Shown here one piece after another: positions 8,882 through 16,783 of a DNA stretch of 64,000 nucleotides. The position numbers were made by a program, and so were the translations under genes. The notes beneath the pieces were generated by a model, which was not told where the DNA came from, ran no database searches, and saw only the letters and a program-made list of their open reading frames with translations. How positions within the stretch are numbered: the stretch's first letter is position 1; every line of letters starts with the position of its first letter. Origin of the DNA: Ilyobacter polytropus DSM 2926 (GTDB taxonomy: Bacteria; Fusobacteriota; Fusobacteriia; Fusobacteriales; Fusobacteriaceae); contig NC_014633.1 in assembly GCF_000165505.1 (NCBI RefSeq), positions 868,001 to 932,000 on the forward strand, given 5' to 3'.

Positions 8882-9370
8882 ATGAAAAAAATGTTGATTG
8901 TATTGATGTTACTGGGGTGTTTTTCTTTTTCCCAGGCAAGACCCTTTGAACATGTTCACTTTAGTAAAGATCCACTGCTAATTCCTTTTGCAGCAGCAGT
9001 TACCATATTTGGACTGGTAACTTTAAACAATCAAAATGACTATAGGGAATTTGAAAACGGAATAAAAGAGACTGTATTCCTTATAGACGAGGCTGACAAT
9101 ATTGAAGAATTGACCAGAATAAAGGCCACCCACTCAAAATATTTTACAGAATCTGTAGAAAGCCTTTATCATGACAAAAAAAGAAGTCTTGAAAGTACAA
9201 AATACATCTCTGAAAATCTCAATAAAGAGGAAGAGCTTACAATATTTCTTATACATGATGCAGAAAGTATAGAGGAACTAGAAATTATAAAAGAAAAAAG
9301 ATTAAAATATTTTTCAGAAGATGTTCAGGATGAATATTTTTCCAAGAAAAAATTCATCTTGAAAAATTAA
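8882..9370 (+). CDS. Hypothetical exported protein with an internal tandem repeat
   Basis: 162 residues; not recognised as a named family. Start chosen at 8882 and not the in-frame ATG at 8876, because GGAGG lies 7 bases before it. Residues 1-19 look like a signal peptide (MKKMLIVLMLLGCFSFSQA); a second hydrophobic stretch at 31-48 could be a membrane anchor. The remainder is charged and helical and consists of two copies of a ~40-residue unit: residues 63-102 begin ETVFLIDEADNIEEL and residues 119-158 begin LTIFLIHDAESIEEL, each continuing to a KYF(T/S)E segment and a Lys-rich end. Single gene with promoter and terminator. Function unknown. Confidence 0.7.
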   Translation: MKKMLIVLMLLGCFSFSQARPFEHVHFSKDPLLIPFAAAVTIFGLVTLNNQNDYREFENGIKETVFLIDEADNIEELTRIKATHSKYFTESVESLYHDKKRSLESTKYISENLNKEEELTIFLIHDAESIEELEIIKEKRLKYFSEDVQDEYFSKKKFILKN

Positions 9371-9393
9371 TAATCAAATTTGCATTTTATTTT

Positions 9394-9420
9394 AAGGGCT
9401 CCTATATAGGGGCTCTTTTA
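9394..9420 (+). terminator. Intrinsic terminator after the exported repeat protein
   Basis: Stem AAGGGCTCCTA / TAGGGGCTCTT pairs over 11 positions with two G-U wobbles, followed by TTTTATATTT. Confidence 0.85.
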
Positions 9421-9499
9421 TATTTAGATATTATTTCAAGATTCTTCATATAAATATATCCGAAAGATCAAAATCTTACAATTTTATCAAAAGAAATTA

Positions 9500-10318
9500 T
9501 TAGTTGTTTATACTTTTGATATAATATCTGTTATTTTCTTTTTGTAAATCAATTTTTATATCAAAAATTTTAGATAAATTTTTTGAATTAAGTATTTCGT
9601 TTTTCTTTCCCTGTTTAAAAATTGTTTTGTTGTGCATCAAAGCCACATGGGTAATTTCCTGAAAAATTTCTTCGATATGGTGCGTAACTAGTATAATAGT
9701 AGTTTTTCTAGAAAGCTTTTGTATAAATTTTATAAAACTGTCCTGAGCTTTTATATCCAATCCCACTGTGGGTTCATCTAGTATCAATGCCTTGGGATCG
9801 TGAATCAATGCCCTTCCTATAATACAACGCCTCAACTGTCCTGTACTCATCTGATGGACTTTTTTATCTTTTATTTCTAAAATCTCAAGAAATTCTAAAA
9901 CCTCCAAAACCTTTTCATGCTGTTCTTTTGTAAAGTCGTGATATTTGTAGATTCCAATAGAACTATAATATCCGCTTAAGACTACCTCATAGGCAGTTTC
10001 AAATTTTCCATGGATGCCAAAATGATTATGAAGGTCATTTGTGATAATCCCAAGTCTTTTTCTGATTTCAAATAAACTCCATCTGTCTTCTCCGAATAAT
10101 TTTTTTCTAAAGGGGTAACCTGTATTTGGATGCAGATCATTTGAGATCAATTTAATCAAGGTTGATTTCCCACTTCCATTGGCTCCTAAAATAGCCCAGT
10201 GCTCATCTGTATTGATTTTGAGGTTAATATTCTCTAGAACCGGTTGGCCCACTTCATAATTTATATGTATATTTTCAAAATCAATTATATTTTTTAAAAA
10301 ATCTTTATCTTTCTCCAA
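9500..10318 (-). CDS. ABC transporter ATP-binding protein (stand-alone)
   Basis: 272 residues with a complete ABC ATPase: Walker A GANGSGKST near residue 45, signature MSTGQLRR, Walker B ALILDEPTVG and the switch His in LVTHHIEE. The overall pattern, including the MSTGQ signature, resembles YlmA-like and ModF-like ATPases, often annotated for iron or molybdate, but no permease or binding protein is nearby, so the partner is unknown. The start is TTG at 10318, chosen because AGGAGG lies about 8 bases before it; no ATG upstream fits. It stands alone, back-to-back with the HxlR regulator gene at 10617. Confidence 0.85.
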   Translation of the reverse strand: MEKDKDFLKNIIDFENIHINYEVGQPVLENINLKINTDEHWAILGANGSGKSTLIKLISNDLHPNTGYPFRKKLFGEDRWSLFEIRKRLGIITNDLHNHFGIHGKFETAYEVVLSGYYSSIGIYKYHDFTKEQHEKVLEVLEFLEILEIKDKKVHQMSTGQLRRCIIGRALIHDPKALILDEPTVGLDIKAQDSFIKFIQKLSRKTTIILVTHHIEEIFQEITHVALMHNKTIFKQGKKNEILNSKNLSKIFDIKIDLQKENNRYYIKSINN

Positions 10319-10616
10319 ATTTTTGACCTCCTATATTGTTTATTTTAAATTTTAATCTTAAATTACTATTATATCTTATCATATATCTGATATTTTATTA
10401 AAGTTAATCGAAATCATATTATTTTAAGTAGTCACGTCTTTAATTTAGATAATGGAAAAAAAATAGAAAAAATAACCTATCTCATAATACATTTAATACA
10501 TTATTTTTTGGTAGAGTAATTTTTTTATTCTATTTTATGATATAATCATATTATTAAACAGACTTTTTTAACAAGTATATAGTTTTATGATTTATATAGT
10601 AGTAAAGGAGAGTATC
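10319..10616. other. Divergent intergenic region
   Basis: About 298 bases of A/T-rich DNA between divergent genes. A consensus TATAAT lies at 10541-10546 for the HxlR gene with no convincing -35. Nothing else is supported. Confidence 0.5.
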
Positions 10617-10958
10617 ATGGAAAATAAAGATATCTTGGGGGATTGTTCTAACGGAGCTATCTGTCATATGGCATATACAATGAATAGAATCGCTGGAAAA
10701 TGGAAGTTGGTTATTTTGTGGCATATCTATGACAAAGAAGTTATCAGATATGGAGAGTTAAAAAGAAATATTGGAAAAATAACACATAAGATGCTCAGTA
10801 ATCAACTTAAAGAGCTTGTAAGTGACGGTATAATTCACAAAGAAATTTATCATCAGGTTCCTCCAAAGGTAGAGTATTCACTTACTGAATATGGTAAAAC
10901 TTTGGCCCCTATAATGGACATGCTATATGAATGGGGAAAGAAAAACAGAAAAGATTGA
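10617..10958 (+). CDS. HxlR-family winged-helix transcriptional regulator
   Basis: 113 residues from the ATG at 10617, which has AAAGGAG 6 bases upstream; an in-frame ATG at 10587 lacks one. The HxlR pattern is clear: an N-terminal Cys pair region (GDCSNGAICHM), NRIAGKWKLVILWHI, the recognition segment RYGELKRNIGKITHKMLSNQLKEL, then the wing GIIHKEIYHQVPPKVEYSLTEYG. HxlR proteins are DNA-binding dimers responding to electrophiles, oxidants or metabolites; the conserved N-terminal Cys may be redox-active. No neighbour in its direction, so the target is unknown; the divergent ABC ATPase is a candidate. Confidence 0.9.
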   Translation: MENKDILGDCSNGAICHMAYTMNRIAGKWKLVILWHIYDKEVIRYGELKRNIGKITHKMLSNQLKELVSDGIIHKEIYHQVPPKVEYSLTEYGKTLAPIMDMLYEWGKKNRKD

Positions 10959-10992
10959 CTTTTTTATCCAAATGTTCAAAAAATTTGATATT

Positions 10993-11038
10993 AACTTCTG
11001 GATTAATGTAGCGTCGCATTAATCTGGAAGTTTTTTAT
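10993..11038 (+). terminator. Intrinsic terminator of the HxlR gene
   Basis: 16-bp stem AACTTCTGGATTAATG / CATTAATCTGGAAGTT (two G-U wobbles), 8-base loop, then TTTTTTATTTT. Confidence 0.9.
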
Positions 11039-11309
11039 TTTACCTGTATATCTGTCAAAAATAATCAAAACAAAAGTTATAATAATTACAAATTGTTATC
11101 TTTTGTACAACTTTACCACAGGATCACTATTTAAAAAATTATATTTTTTATAAATAGTATTAGCGTCCCATTAAACAGCCTTTTAAAATCCAAATTTTGA
11201 GGACAAAATATAAAATATATATAACTAACATCCTATCATTCAACTAGACATAAAATACCACATATGGTATCATCTAATTTAGATTTAAACTAAATATAGG
11301 GGGTTTCTC
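11039..11309. other. Leader region of the nrdD operon
   Basis: About 270 bases with no gene. It should hold the nrdD promoter; no single promoter stands out. The only notable element is the palindrome at 11255-11270, listed separately. Confidence 0.5.
11255..11270. promoter_or_regulatory. Candidate operator palindrome upstream of nrdD
   Basis: The 16-base near-palindrome ATACCACATATGGTAT (14 of 16 symmetric) lies 40 bases before the nrdD start. Its length and A/T-rich centre recall NrdR boxes, but the outer bases do not match the usual ACAC...GTGT. Only one copy was seen, whereas NrdR sites normally come in pairs. Confidence 0.4.
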
Positions 11310-13661
11310 ATGTTTGTTATAAAAAGAGACGGAACAAAAGTTCCCTTCAACAAAGAAAAAATAATCAATGCCATTGAAAAGGCTGGAATTGCAGCAGGTA
11401 AAGATATACCTAAAGAATTTTCAGTGACTGCGGCGTCAAAAATACTGAATTTAAGTTCAGATACAGAAGTAGAGTCTATTCAGGATATGGTAGAAAAAGA
11501 ACTAATGCAGGAATATCCGGAAGTTGCAAAAAAATACATCTTGTACAGAGATATGAGAAATGTAGAAAGGCACAAAAGAACACACATAAAAAAAGCCTTT
11601 GACGGAATTGTCACAGTGGAAAAAAATAATATCAACAAAGAAAATGCAAATATGGCCGGGGACACACCAAGTGGTCAGATGATGACATTTGCCAGTGAGA
11701 CTACCAAAGACTATACACATAAATATCTTCTTAACCAGGAATATTCAAGGGCCCATATGAGCGGCGATATCCATATACATGATCTGGACTATTACCCGAC
11801 TAAAACGTCTACCTGTGTGCAGTACGATTTGAAGAAACTTTTTGATAACGGCTTCTCATCTAAGCATGGAAAAATAAGAGAACCAAAATCTATATCAACT
11901 TATGCTGTACTTGCTACAATTATCTTTCAGACAAATCAAAATGAACAGCACGGTGGTCAGGCAATTCCTGCTTTTGATTTCTTCATGGCTCCTGGAGTTT
12001 TAAAGTCTTTCAGAAGGCATTTTAGATATAGAGCCCTCACTTTTTTAGAATTTGACTATATAGAAGAGAAAAGCAAAGAGGTCAAATTAATAGTAAACAG
12101 CCTTGTGACTACTATAGATGTAGATGATAAGACAAAGGAAAAATTGGCATCTGAGTTAAATCTGCCTTTAAAGACAGTAAACAGACTTGTTACTATTGCA
12201 TATAACGATACAAAAAATGAGACTCATCAGGCTATGGAAGGATTTATACACAACCTCAATACAATGCATTCTAGAGGAGGTAATCAGGTAGTATTCAGTT
12301 CTATAAACTATGGTACCGATACTTCTCCAGAGGGAAGAATGGTTGCTTTTGAACTTTTAAACTCTACTGAAGAGGGACTAGGGGATTCTGAAACACCAAT
12401 ATTCCCAATACAGATACTCAAGATAAAAGAAGGAATAACTTATTCTGAAAAAGATTTTAAATTAGCCTGCCAAAACTGGGATAAGGCTATAAAGGGTAAA
12501 CTAGAGTTTGAAACTCCTAACTTTGATCTATTTATAAGATCATGTGAAGTTTCTTCAAAGAGACTTTTCCCTAATTTTGTATTTTTAGATGCACCATTTA
12601 ACCATAATGAAAAATGGGATATAAATGACCCAGACAGATACAAGTACGAAATAGCCACAATGGGCTGCAGAACAAGGGTATTTGAAAATGTAAACGGAGA
12701 AAAGACATCTGTAGGAAGAGGTAACATCTCATTTACATCTATAAATATGCCTAGACTTGCAATCAGGGCGAAGTTAGATGCAGAAAGAGAACTAAATGGT
12801 GCTTCTGAAAATGAAATCCAAAAATTAGCCATAGAAAAATTTTATGACAGAGTAAAAAATATGTCTCTGTTTGTAGGAAAACAGCTAGCTGACAGATTTT
12901 CCTTTCAAAAGACCGCTCTTGCCAGACAGTTCCCATTTATGATGAGTAACGGCATATGGAACGGCGGAGAAACTCTAGGTCTAAATGAGGAAGTAGGAGA
13001 CGCACTGTCTAGCGGTACTTTAGGAATCGGTTTTATCGGCGGACATAACGCAATGATGGCTCTTTTTGGTAAAGGCCATGGTTCAGACGACACAGCCTAC
13101 GAAACTCTGTATAACGCTGTAAAAATAATCAAGGACACTGCTGAAGAACTTAGTAAAAAACATAAATTAAACTTCTCTGCTCTTGCGACTCCTGCGGAAG
13201 GTTTATCTGGTAGATTTACAAAAATAGATAAGCAGGTATTCGGTGAGATAACTGGAGTAAACGACAGAGACTACTATATAAATTCTTTCCACGTAGATGT
13301 AAAAGAAGATATCTCAGCAATTGAAAAAATAAAAAAAGAAGCCCCTTTCCATGAATTGACAAGAGGTGGGCACATTACATACATAGAACTAGACGGTGAG
13401 GCAAAGAAAAATGTACTGGCTATCATGAAGCTTGTAAAAGAGATGCACGAAGCCGGTATTGGTTACGGTTCTATAAATCATCCTGTAGATAGATGCAAAG
13501 AGTGCGGTTACAAAGGAATAGTCCAGGACAACTGCCCTGTTTGTGGGAGTACGAATATCTCAAAAACAAGAAGAATCACAGGTTATCTTACTGGAGACCT
13601 TGACAACTGGAACTCTTATAAACAAAAAGAAGAAGAGGACAGAGTCAAACACGGAATGTAA
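11310..13661 (+). CDS. nrdD: Anaerobic (class III) ribonucleoside-triphosphate reductase
   Basis: 783 residues. An ATP-cone allosteric domain occupies about residues 1-90 (starts MFVIKRDGTKVPFNKEKI), followed by the ten-stranded catalytic barrel with HIHDLDYYPT and the GGNQVVFSSINYGTD region. The C-terminus holds the zinc site CKECGYKGIVQDNCPVCG and the glycyl radical loop RRITGYLTGD, with the radical predicted on Gly758. It reduces NTPs to dNTPs without oxygen, using formate or a thiol system as reductant, and needs NrdG to make the radical, consistent with strict anaerobiosis. Start ATG at 11310 behind AGGGGG. First gene of a four-gene same-strand run. Confidence 0.97.
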   Translation: MFVIKRDGTKVPFNKEKIINAIEKAGIAAGKDIPKEFSVTAASKILNLSSDTEVESIQDMVEKELMQEYPEVAKKYILYRDMRNVERHKRTHIKKAFDGIVTVEKNNINKENANMAGDTPSGQMMTFASETTKDYTHKYLLNQEYSRAHMSGDIHIHDLDYYPTKTSTCVQYDLKKLFDNGFSSKHGKIREPKSISTYAVLATIIFQTNQNEQHGGQAIPAFDFFMAPGVLKSFRRHFRYRALTFLEFDYIEEKSKEVKLIVNSLVTTIDVDDKTKEKLASELNLPLKTVNRLVTIAYNDTKNETHQAMEGFIHNLNTMHSRGGNQVVFSSINYGTDTSPEGRMVAFELLNSTEEGLGDSETPIFPIQILKIKEGITYSEKDFKLACQNWDKAIKGKLEFETPNFDLFIRSCEVSSKRLFPNFVFLDAPFNHNEKWDINDPDRYKYEIATMGCRTRVFENVNGEKTSVGRGNISFTSINMPRLAIRAKLDAERELNGASENEIQKLAIEKFYDRVKNMSLFVGKQLADRFSFQKTALARQFPFMMSNGIWNGGETLGLNEEVGDALSSGTLGIGFIGGHNAMMALFGKGHGSDDTAYETLYNAVKIIKDTAEELSKKHKLNFSALATPAEGLSGRFTKIDKQVFGEITGVNDRDYYINSFHVDVKEDISAIEKIKKEAPFHELTRGGHITYIELDGEAKKNVLAIMKLVKEMHEAGIGYGSINHPVDRCKECGYKGIVQDNCPVCGSTNISKTRRITGYLTGDLDNWNSYKQKEEEDRVKHGM

Positions 13662-13671
13662 TAATATAAAT

Positions 13672-13706
13672 TTTAAAGGGGGAGAGATACTATTCCCCCC
13701 TTTAAA
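13672..13706 (+). other. Intercistronic hairpin after nrdD
   Basis: Arms TTTAAAGGGGG and CCCCCTTTAAA form an 11-bp stem immediately after the nrdD stop. The following bases (TTGATCAAAA) are not a U-run, so it is more likely an mRNA stabiliser/processing point or partial attenuator within the operon than a full terminator. Confidence 0.65.
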
Positions 13707-13769
13707 TTGATCAAAAATCAAAAGTAATTTTTATTAAATATTTTTCATGTAATCAGGAAGGGATATAAT

Positions 13770-14048
13770 TTGGAGTTAAAAGGTCTGTTTGAGCTAGAAT
13801 CAGCTCTAAAGAAAATTAACGATAATGGTACAATAAACAAATATAAGGAAATTTTTTCTGAAAATTTTATGATAGATAACACACAATTTGATGATATAGA
13901 GGACTTTTTCTACTTTGGCAAAATAGAGATAAAACCTATAGAGGAATACAGCACCGTTGAAATATGGATGATAGATGAAGCGGTTGATAAGTACACTGAT
14001 TTTTCTACTTGGGATGAATTTTTTAAAGCTGCTAAAGGAAAAGGTTAA
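13770..14048 (+). CDS. Small acidic protein between nrdD and nrdG
   Basis: 92 residues from a TTG start at 13770 with AGGAAGGG about 7 bases upstream. I do not recognise the family. It is acidic and aromatic-rich (IEDFFYFGKIEIKP, YSTVEIWMIDEAVDKY, TWDEFFKAA), without Cys, signal peptide or membrane segment, and looks like a compact soluble alpha/beta protein. Its place between the reductase and its activase suggests an accessory or regulatory role in the class III reductase system, but this is inference from position only. Codon use resembles its neighbours and the frame is open, so it is probably a real gene. Confidence 0.65.
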   Translation: MELKGLFELESALKKINDNGTINKYKEIFSENFMIDNTQFDDIEDFFYFGKIEIKPIEEYSTVEIWMIDEAVDKYTDFSTWDEFFKAAKGKG

Positions 14049-14098
14049 ACTTTATCTTTATGAGGTATAGAGGACAGAAAGCACAGGTGTAAGTAATT

Positions 14099-14599
14099 TT
14101 GAAAATAATAAAAATATTTAAAGAGACCATCTCAGACGGACCTGGATTCAGATATAGTATTTATTTTTCCGGGTGCAGCCATTATTGCCAAGGATGCCAT
14201 AATCCCGAGACATGGAAGGGAGATATAGGGGAAGTCTTAGATGAAACCTATATGAAAAAAATAATATCTCAGATAAGCAACAACCCCCTTTTAGATGGCG
14301 TAACTCTTTCTGGAGGAGATCCGTTTTTCATTCCTGAAGAGCTTTTAGGCTTTCTGAGACGTCTCAAAGAGGAAACACATAAAAATATATGGGCATATAC
14401 TGGATACACCTTTGAAGAATTGCTTAAAAAGGATATCACAAAAAAATGCCTAGAATATATAGATGTCCTAGTGGATGGTAGGTTTGAGAAAAATCTTGCA
14501 AATCCTGAGCTTTTTTACAGAGGAAGCTCAAATCAAAGACTTGTGGATGTAAAGGCTTCCCTCAGTGAGGGTATAGTCTGTACAAAAGATTATGACTAA
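14099..14599 (+). CDS. nrdG: Anaerobic ribonucleotide reductase-activating protein
   Basis: 166 residues of the short radical-SAM activase family. The 4Fe-4S cysteines are in SGCSHYCQGCHNPETW (CxxxCxxC type); a GGDP SAM-binding motif follows (LSGGDPFF), then IWAYTGYTFEELL and the C-terminal DVLVDGRFEKN...FRGSSNQRLVDV-like end typical of NrdG. It cleaves S-adenosylmethionine to place the glycyl radical on NrdD. Translation starts at TTG (14099) with AGGTG upstream; no ATG option preserves the N-terminus. It lies 50 bases after the small gene and 15 bases before the ThyX-like gene. Confidence 0.95.
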   Translation: MKIIKIFKETISDGPGFRYSIYFSGCSHYCQGCHNPETWKGDIGEVLDETYMKKIISQISNNPLLDGVTLSGGDPFFIPEELLGFLRRLKEETHKNIWAYTGYTFEELLKKDITKKCLEYIDVLVDGRFEKNLANPELFYRGSSNQRLVDVKASLSEGIVCTKDYD

Positions 14600-14614
14600 T
14601 AGAGGAGGAAAGAG

Positions 14615-15247
14615 ATGTTAAAGGTTTTTAACACCAGGGTATACGGGTTGGAAGAGAGCATCATCGCGGGGGGATATCCCATGAGGGCTGATGAGATAAC
14701 AGAATGGAGTGATGATGAAGTCCAACTTACTGAAAAAGATGTATCAAGAGCTATTAAACTAGGTACAGTCCCTACAGGGAGTGGACACGATAATTTTTTG
14801 AAGGGAATAGTCGTACAGTATGACGTGAGATACCCCAACTACTGGACACCTCAATTTCAGAGATATTCATTTCACGACATAGTATCTTCAAACAGTAAGA
14901 TGCATAGAATGACCAAAATGAACCTAAAAGAGTGCTGCAACAAATATGTGGACGATATTGTTATCGAAAACCTTCAGAAATGGGTAGATATCTACAATTC
15001 TTTTGAGGCTGGGATGAATGAGATTCGTATAGAGGGTAAAGCCTATTCTAAGTACGAGATCTTTATGAAGGTCATCTCAAATGCTCCTCTAGGATTTGAG
15101 CAAACCATGAGAGTCACTTCAAACTATCTCCAGCTAAAGACAATCTATTTGCAAAGAAGACATCATAAGCTTAAAGAGGATTGGGGAAGCTTTTGTGAGT
15201 GGTGTGAAACTCTGCCTCATTTCAAGGAATTTTGTCTAAAAAAATAA
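14615..15247 (+). CDS. Divergent ThyX-like protein in the nrd operon
   Basis: 210 residues. Not a textbook family member, but it resembles flavin-dependent thymidylate synthase (ThyX). The segment GHDNFLKGIVVQYDV leads into QFQRYSFHDIVSSNSKMHR (residues 80-98), which recalls the ThyX QxxRHRxxSxNxxSxRY signature but lacks the RHR. A C-terminal NYLQLKTIYLQRRHHKLKEDW matches the position where ThyX carries its flavin/dUMP-binding arginines. ThyX makes dTMP using folate, FADH2 and dUMP; whether this protein does is doubtful. Location 15 bases after nrdG with its own GAGGAGG site supports a role in deoxynucleotide supply. Similar proteins occur, from memory, in clostridia and phages. Confidence 0.6.
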   Translation: MLKVFNTRVYGLEESIIAGGYPMRADEITEWSDDEVQLTEKDVSRAIKLGTVPTGSGHDNFLKGIVVQYDVRYPNYWTPQFQRYSFHDIVSSNSKMHRMTKMNLKECCNKYVDDIVIENLQKWVDIYNSFEAGMNEIRIEGKAYSKYEIFMKVISNAPLGFEQTMRVTSNYLQLKTIYLQRRHHKLKEDWGSFCEWCETLPHFKEFCLKK

Positions 15248-15271
15248 AGTCGGTTTCCCGACTTTTTTTAT
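15247..15271 (+). terminator. Intrinsic terminator of the nrd operon
   Basis: AAGTCGG TTTC CCGACTT followed by TTTTTATTTT, starting at the last base of the ThyX-like stop codon. Confidence 0.9.
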
Positions 15272-15290
15272 TTTCTCCAAAAAATAAAAA

Positions 15291-15367
15291 TGGCGACCCT
15301 GGCGCGATTCGAACGCACGGCCTACGCCTTAGGAGGGCGCCGCTCTATCCATCTGAGCTACAGGGTC
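15291..15367 (-). tRNA. tRNA-Arg (CCT)
   Basis: 77 nt with encoded CCA. Acceptor arms GACCCTG / CAGGGTC, D-loop AGCTCAGATGGATAGAGC, anticodon loop CTCCTAA giving CCT (reads AGG), T-loop TTCGAAT. A lone gene on the minus strand. Confidence 0.95.
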
Positions 15368-15503
15368 AACGAAATAAGTATACAATATTTTCAGATAAAA
15401 ATAAAGATTTTTTTGTAAAAAAACCATTGTTTATGAAAACTCTAGACTTAGAGAATTTTTTTTCTATATTCCTCATATATCATAAATCCTTAATAAAATA
15501 TAT

Positions 15504-15537
15504 AAAAAATATTCCCTTTATACAGGGAATATTTTTT
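15504..15537. terminator. Terminator after the macrodomain gene
   Basis: AAAAAATATTCCCT / AGGGAATATTTTTT around a 6-base loop, T-rich on both sides; on the minus strand it lies 22 bases after the stop at 15559. Confidence 0.85.
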
Positions 15538-15558
15538 ACTTGCTCAAATCTTTTTAAA

Positions 15559-16086
15559 TTAACCAACAAGTTTTCTTTTGCTTTCTTCATACTGATTAAA
15601 AGTATCTTCGCTCTTGCAGACTATGTAAATATTTTCTATTTCATTTTCTTCGCTGTTCAGAAACTCTGAAATTGTATTTAAAGCAATCTCACTGGCCGTG
15701 TCCAAAGGAAACTTATGCCCTCCTGTACTTATAGAAGGAAAAGCAATTGATTTTACTTTTAACTCTATGGCTTTTTTCAACGAACTAACATAGGATTTAC
15801 GCAGTAGACTTTCTTCGTCAAAAAAACCTCCTCTCCATATGGGCCCTGGAGTATGAATTATATACTCTGCATTCAGGTTATACGCTTTTGTCACTCTGGC
15901 TTCTCCAGTAGGGCACCCATGAAATTTTTTACATTCTTTTAAAAGCTCTGGACCTGCTGCCTTATGGATAGCTCCGTCCACTCCACCGCCTCCTAGTAAA
16001 GATACATTGGCGGCATTAACTATCACGTCAGCTTTTTGCTTTGTGATATCGCCTCTTACTATACTTAATTTACTCCAATCCCACAT
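15559..16086 (-). CDS. Macrodomain protein (ADP-ribose/O-acetyl-ADP-ribose hydrolase, YmdB type)
   Basis: 175 residues from the ATG at 16086, chosen because GGGAGTG lies 5 bases before it; an in-frame ATG at 16110 has no site. A single macrodomain fills the protein: KLSIVRGDITKQKADVIVNAAN, the ADP-ribose loop LLGGGGVDGAIHKAAG, HTPGPIW, and the second phosphate loop SIAFPSISTGGHKFP. YmdB-like enzymes hydrolyse O-acetyl-ADP-ribose or remove ADP-ribose from proteins; the NAAN and GGGGVDGAI residues needed are all present. Cytoplasmic, single gene with its own terminator. The exact substrate cannot be read from the sequence. Confidence 0.92.
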   Translation of the reverse strand: MWDWSKLSIVRGDITKQKADVIVNAANVSLLGGGGVDGAIHKAAGPELLKECKKFHGCPTGEARVTKAYNLNAEYIIHTPGPIWRGGFFDEESLLRKSYVSSLKKAIELKVKSIAFPSISTGGHKFPLDTASEIALNTISEFLNSEENEIENIYIVCKSEDTFNQYEESKRKLVG

Positions 16087-16152
16087 AAAAACACTCCCAT
16101 TTTTCTGCATTAAACTACTCTGAAATTAATTTCTGCGTTACCTCTACTAATA

Positions 16153-16192
16153 ACATATAATTATTATTTTTAAAAATTAAATAATTATATGT
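16153..16192 (-). terminator. A/T-only hairpin after the GNAT gene
   Basis: Perfect 13-bp arms ACATATAATTATT / AATAATTATATGT around a 14-base loop, 30 bases past the stop codon at 16223. The stem lacks G/C pairs and no long U-run follows, so termination is uncertain. Confidence 0.4.
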
Positions 16193-16222
16193 AACATATA
16201 TCAAAGGTAAATATAATAAGTT

Positions 16223-16783
16223 TTATTTATACAACTCTTCATATCTTTCTTTGAGCATGACATAGTGTAAGTGATCTTCCCATTTTCCATTAATTTTCAG
16301 ATATTTTTCTGAAATTCCCTCTTTTATAAAACCGACTCTTTCTACAGCCTTTATTCCTAGGTTATTCTGTGGCATTAAATTAACCTCTATCCTGTGTAAT
16401 TTCATTACATCAAAGTAAAAAGCCATCCCCTCCTTCAACGCTTCAGTCATATATCCTTTCCCTGTTTCATCTTTATCTAATTTGTAACCTAAAAAACATG
16501 AATCAAAGGCTCCTCTAATTATATTCCCAAAATTTAAAAACCCAATAATTTTATTATTTTTCCTGTTAAAAATCCATAATTTCATTCTGTTACCGTTTTC
16601 AATATCCTCTTGTTCTAATTTTAAAAGCATCTTTTGATATGATTCTGAAAAAAAATCATCCCTTTTTGAGCTTTCCCATCTTTTGAAAAAATCTCTATTT
16701 CTCTTATAATATTCTGCTACTTGTGAAACTGCTTCTTCTCCAAGAACTTTTAGATATAATCTTTCTGTTTTCAATGTAACCAT
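16223..16783 (-). CDS. GNAT acetyltransferase, RimJ/RimL type
   Basis: 186 residues with the Acetyltransf_3 pattern: N-terminal LKTERLYLKVLGEEAV, a central NKIIGFLNFGNI, the beta-bulge FLGYKLDKDETGKGYMTEALKEGM that holds the acetyl-CoA pyrophosphate loop, LHRIEVNLMPQNNLGIKAVERVGF and the C-terminal EGISEKYLKINGKWEDHLHYVML. Such enzymes acetylate protein N-termini (RimJ, RimL) or small amines and antibiotics; the substrate is not predictable. Cytoplasmic single gene, ATG behind GGGAG. No sign of truncation. Confidence 0.9.
   Translation of the reverse strand: MVTLKTERLYLKVLGEEAVSQVAEYYKRNRDFFKRWESSKRDDFFSESYQKMLLKLEQEDIENGNRMKLWIFNRKNNKIIGFLNFGNIIRGAFDSCFLGYKLDKDETGKGYMTEALKEGMAFYFDVMKLHRIEVNLMPQNNLGIKAVERVGFIKEGISEKYLKINGKWEDHLHYVMLKERYEELYK

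Noticed and set aside
11255-11270. Firm NrdR box call
   Set aside because: The palindrome lacks the ACAC/GTGT ends and has no second copy; kept only as a low-confidence candidate.
15232-15669. 145-codon plus-strand frame
   Set aside because: It crosses a terminator, tRNA-Arg and the macrodomain gene, so it is not a real gene.
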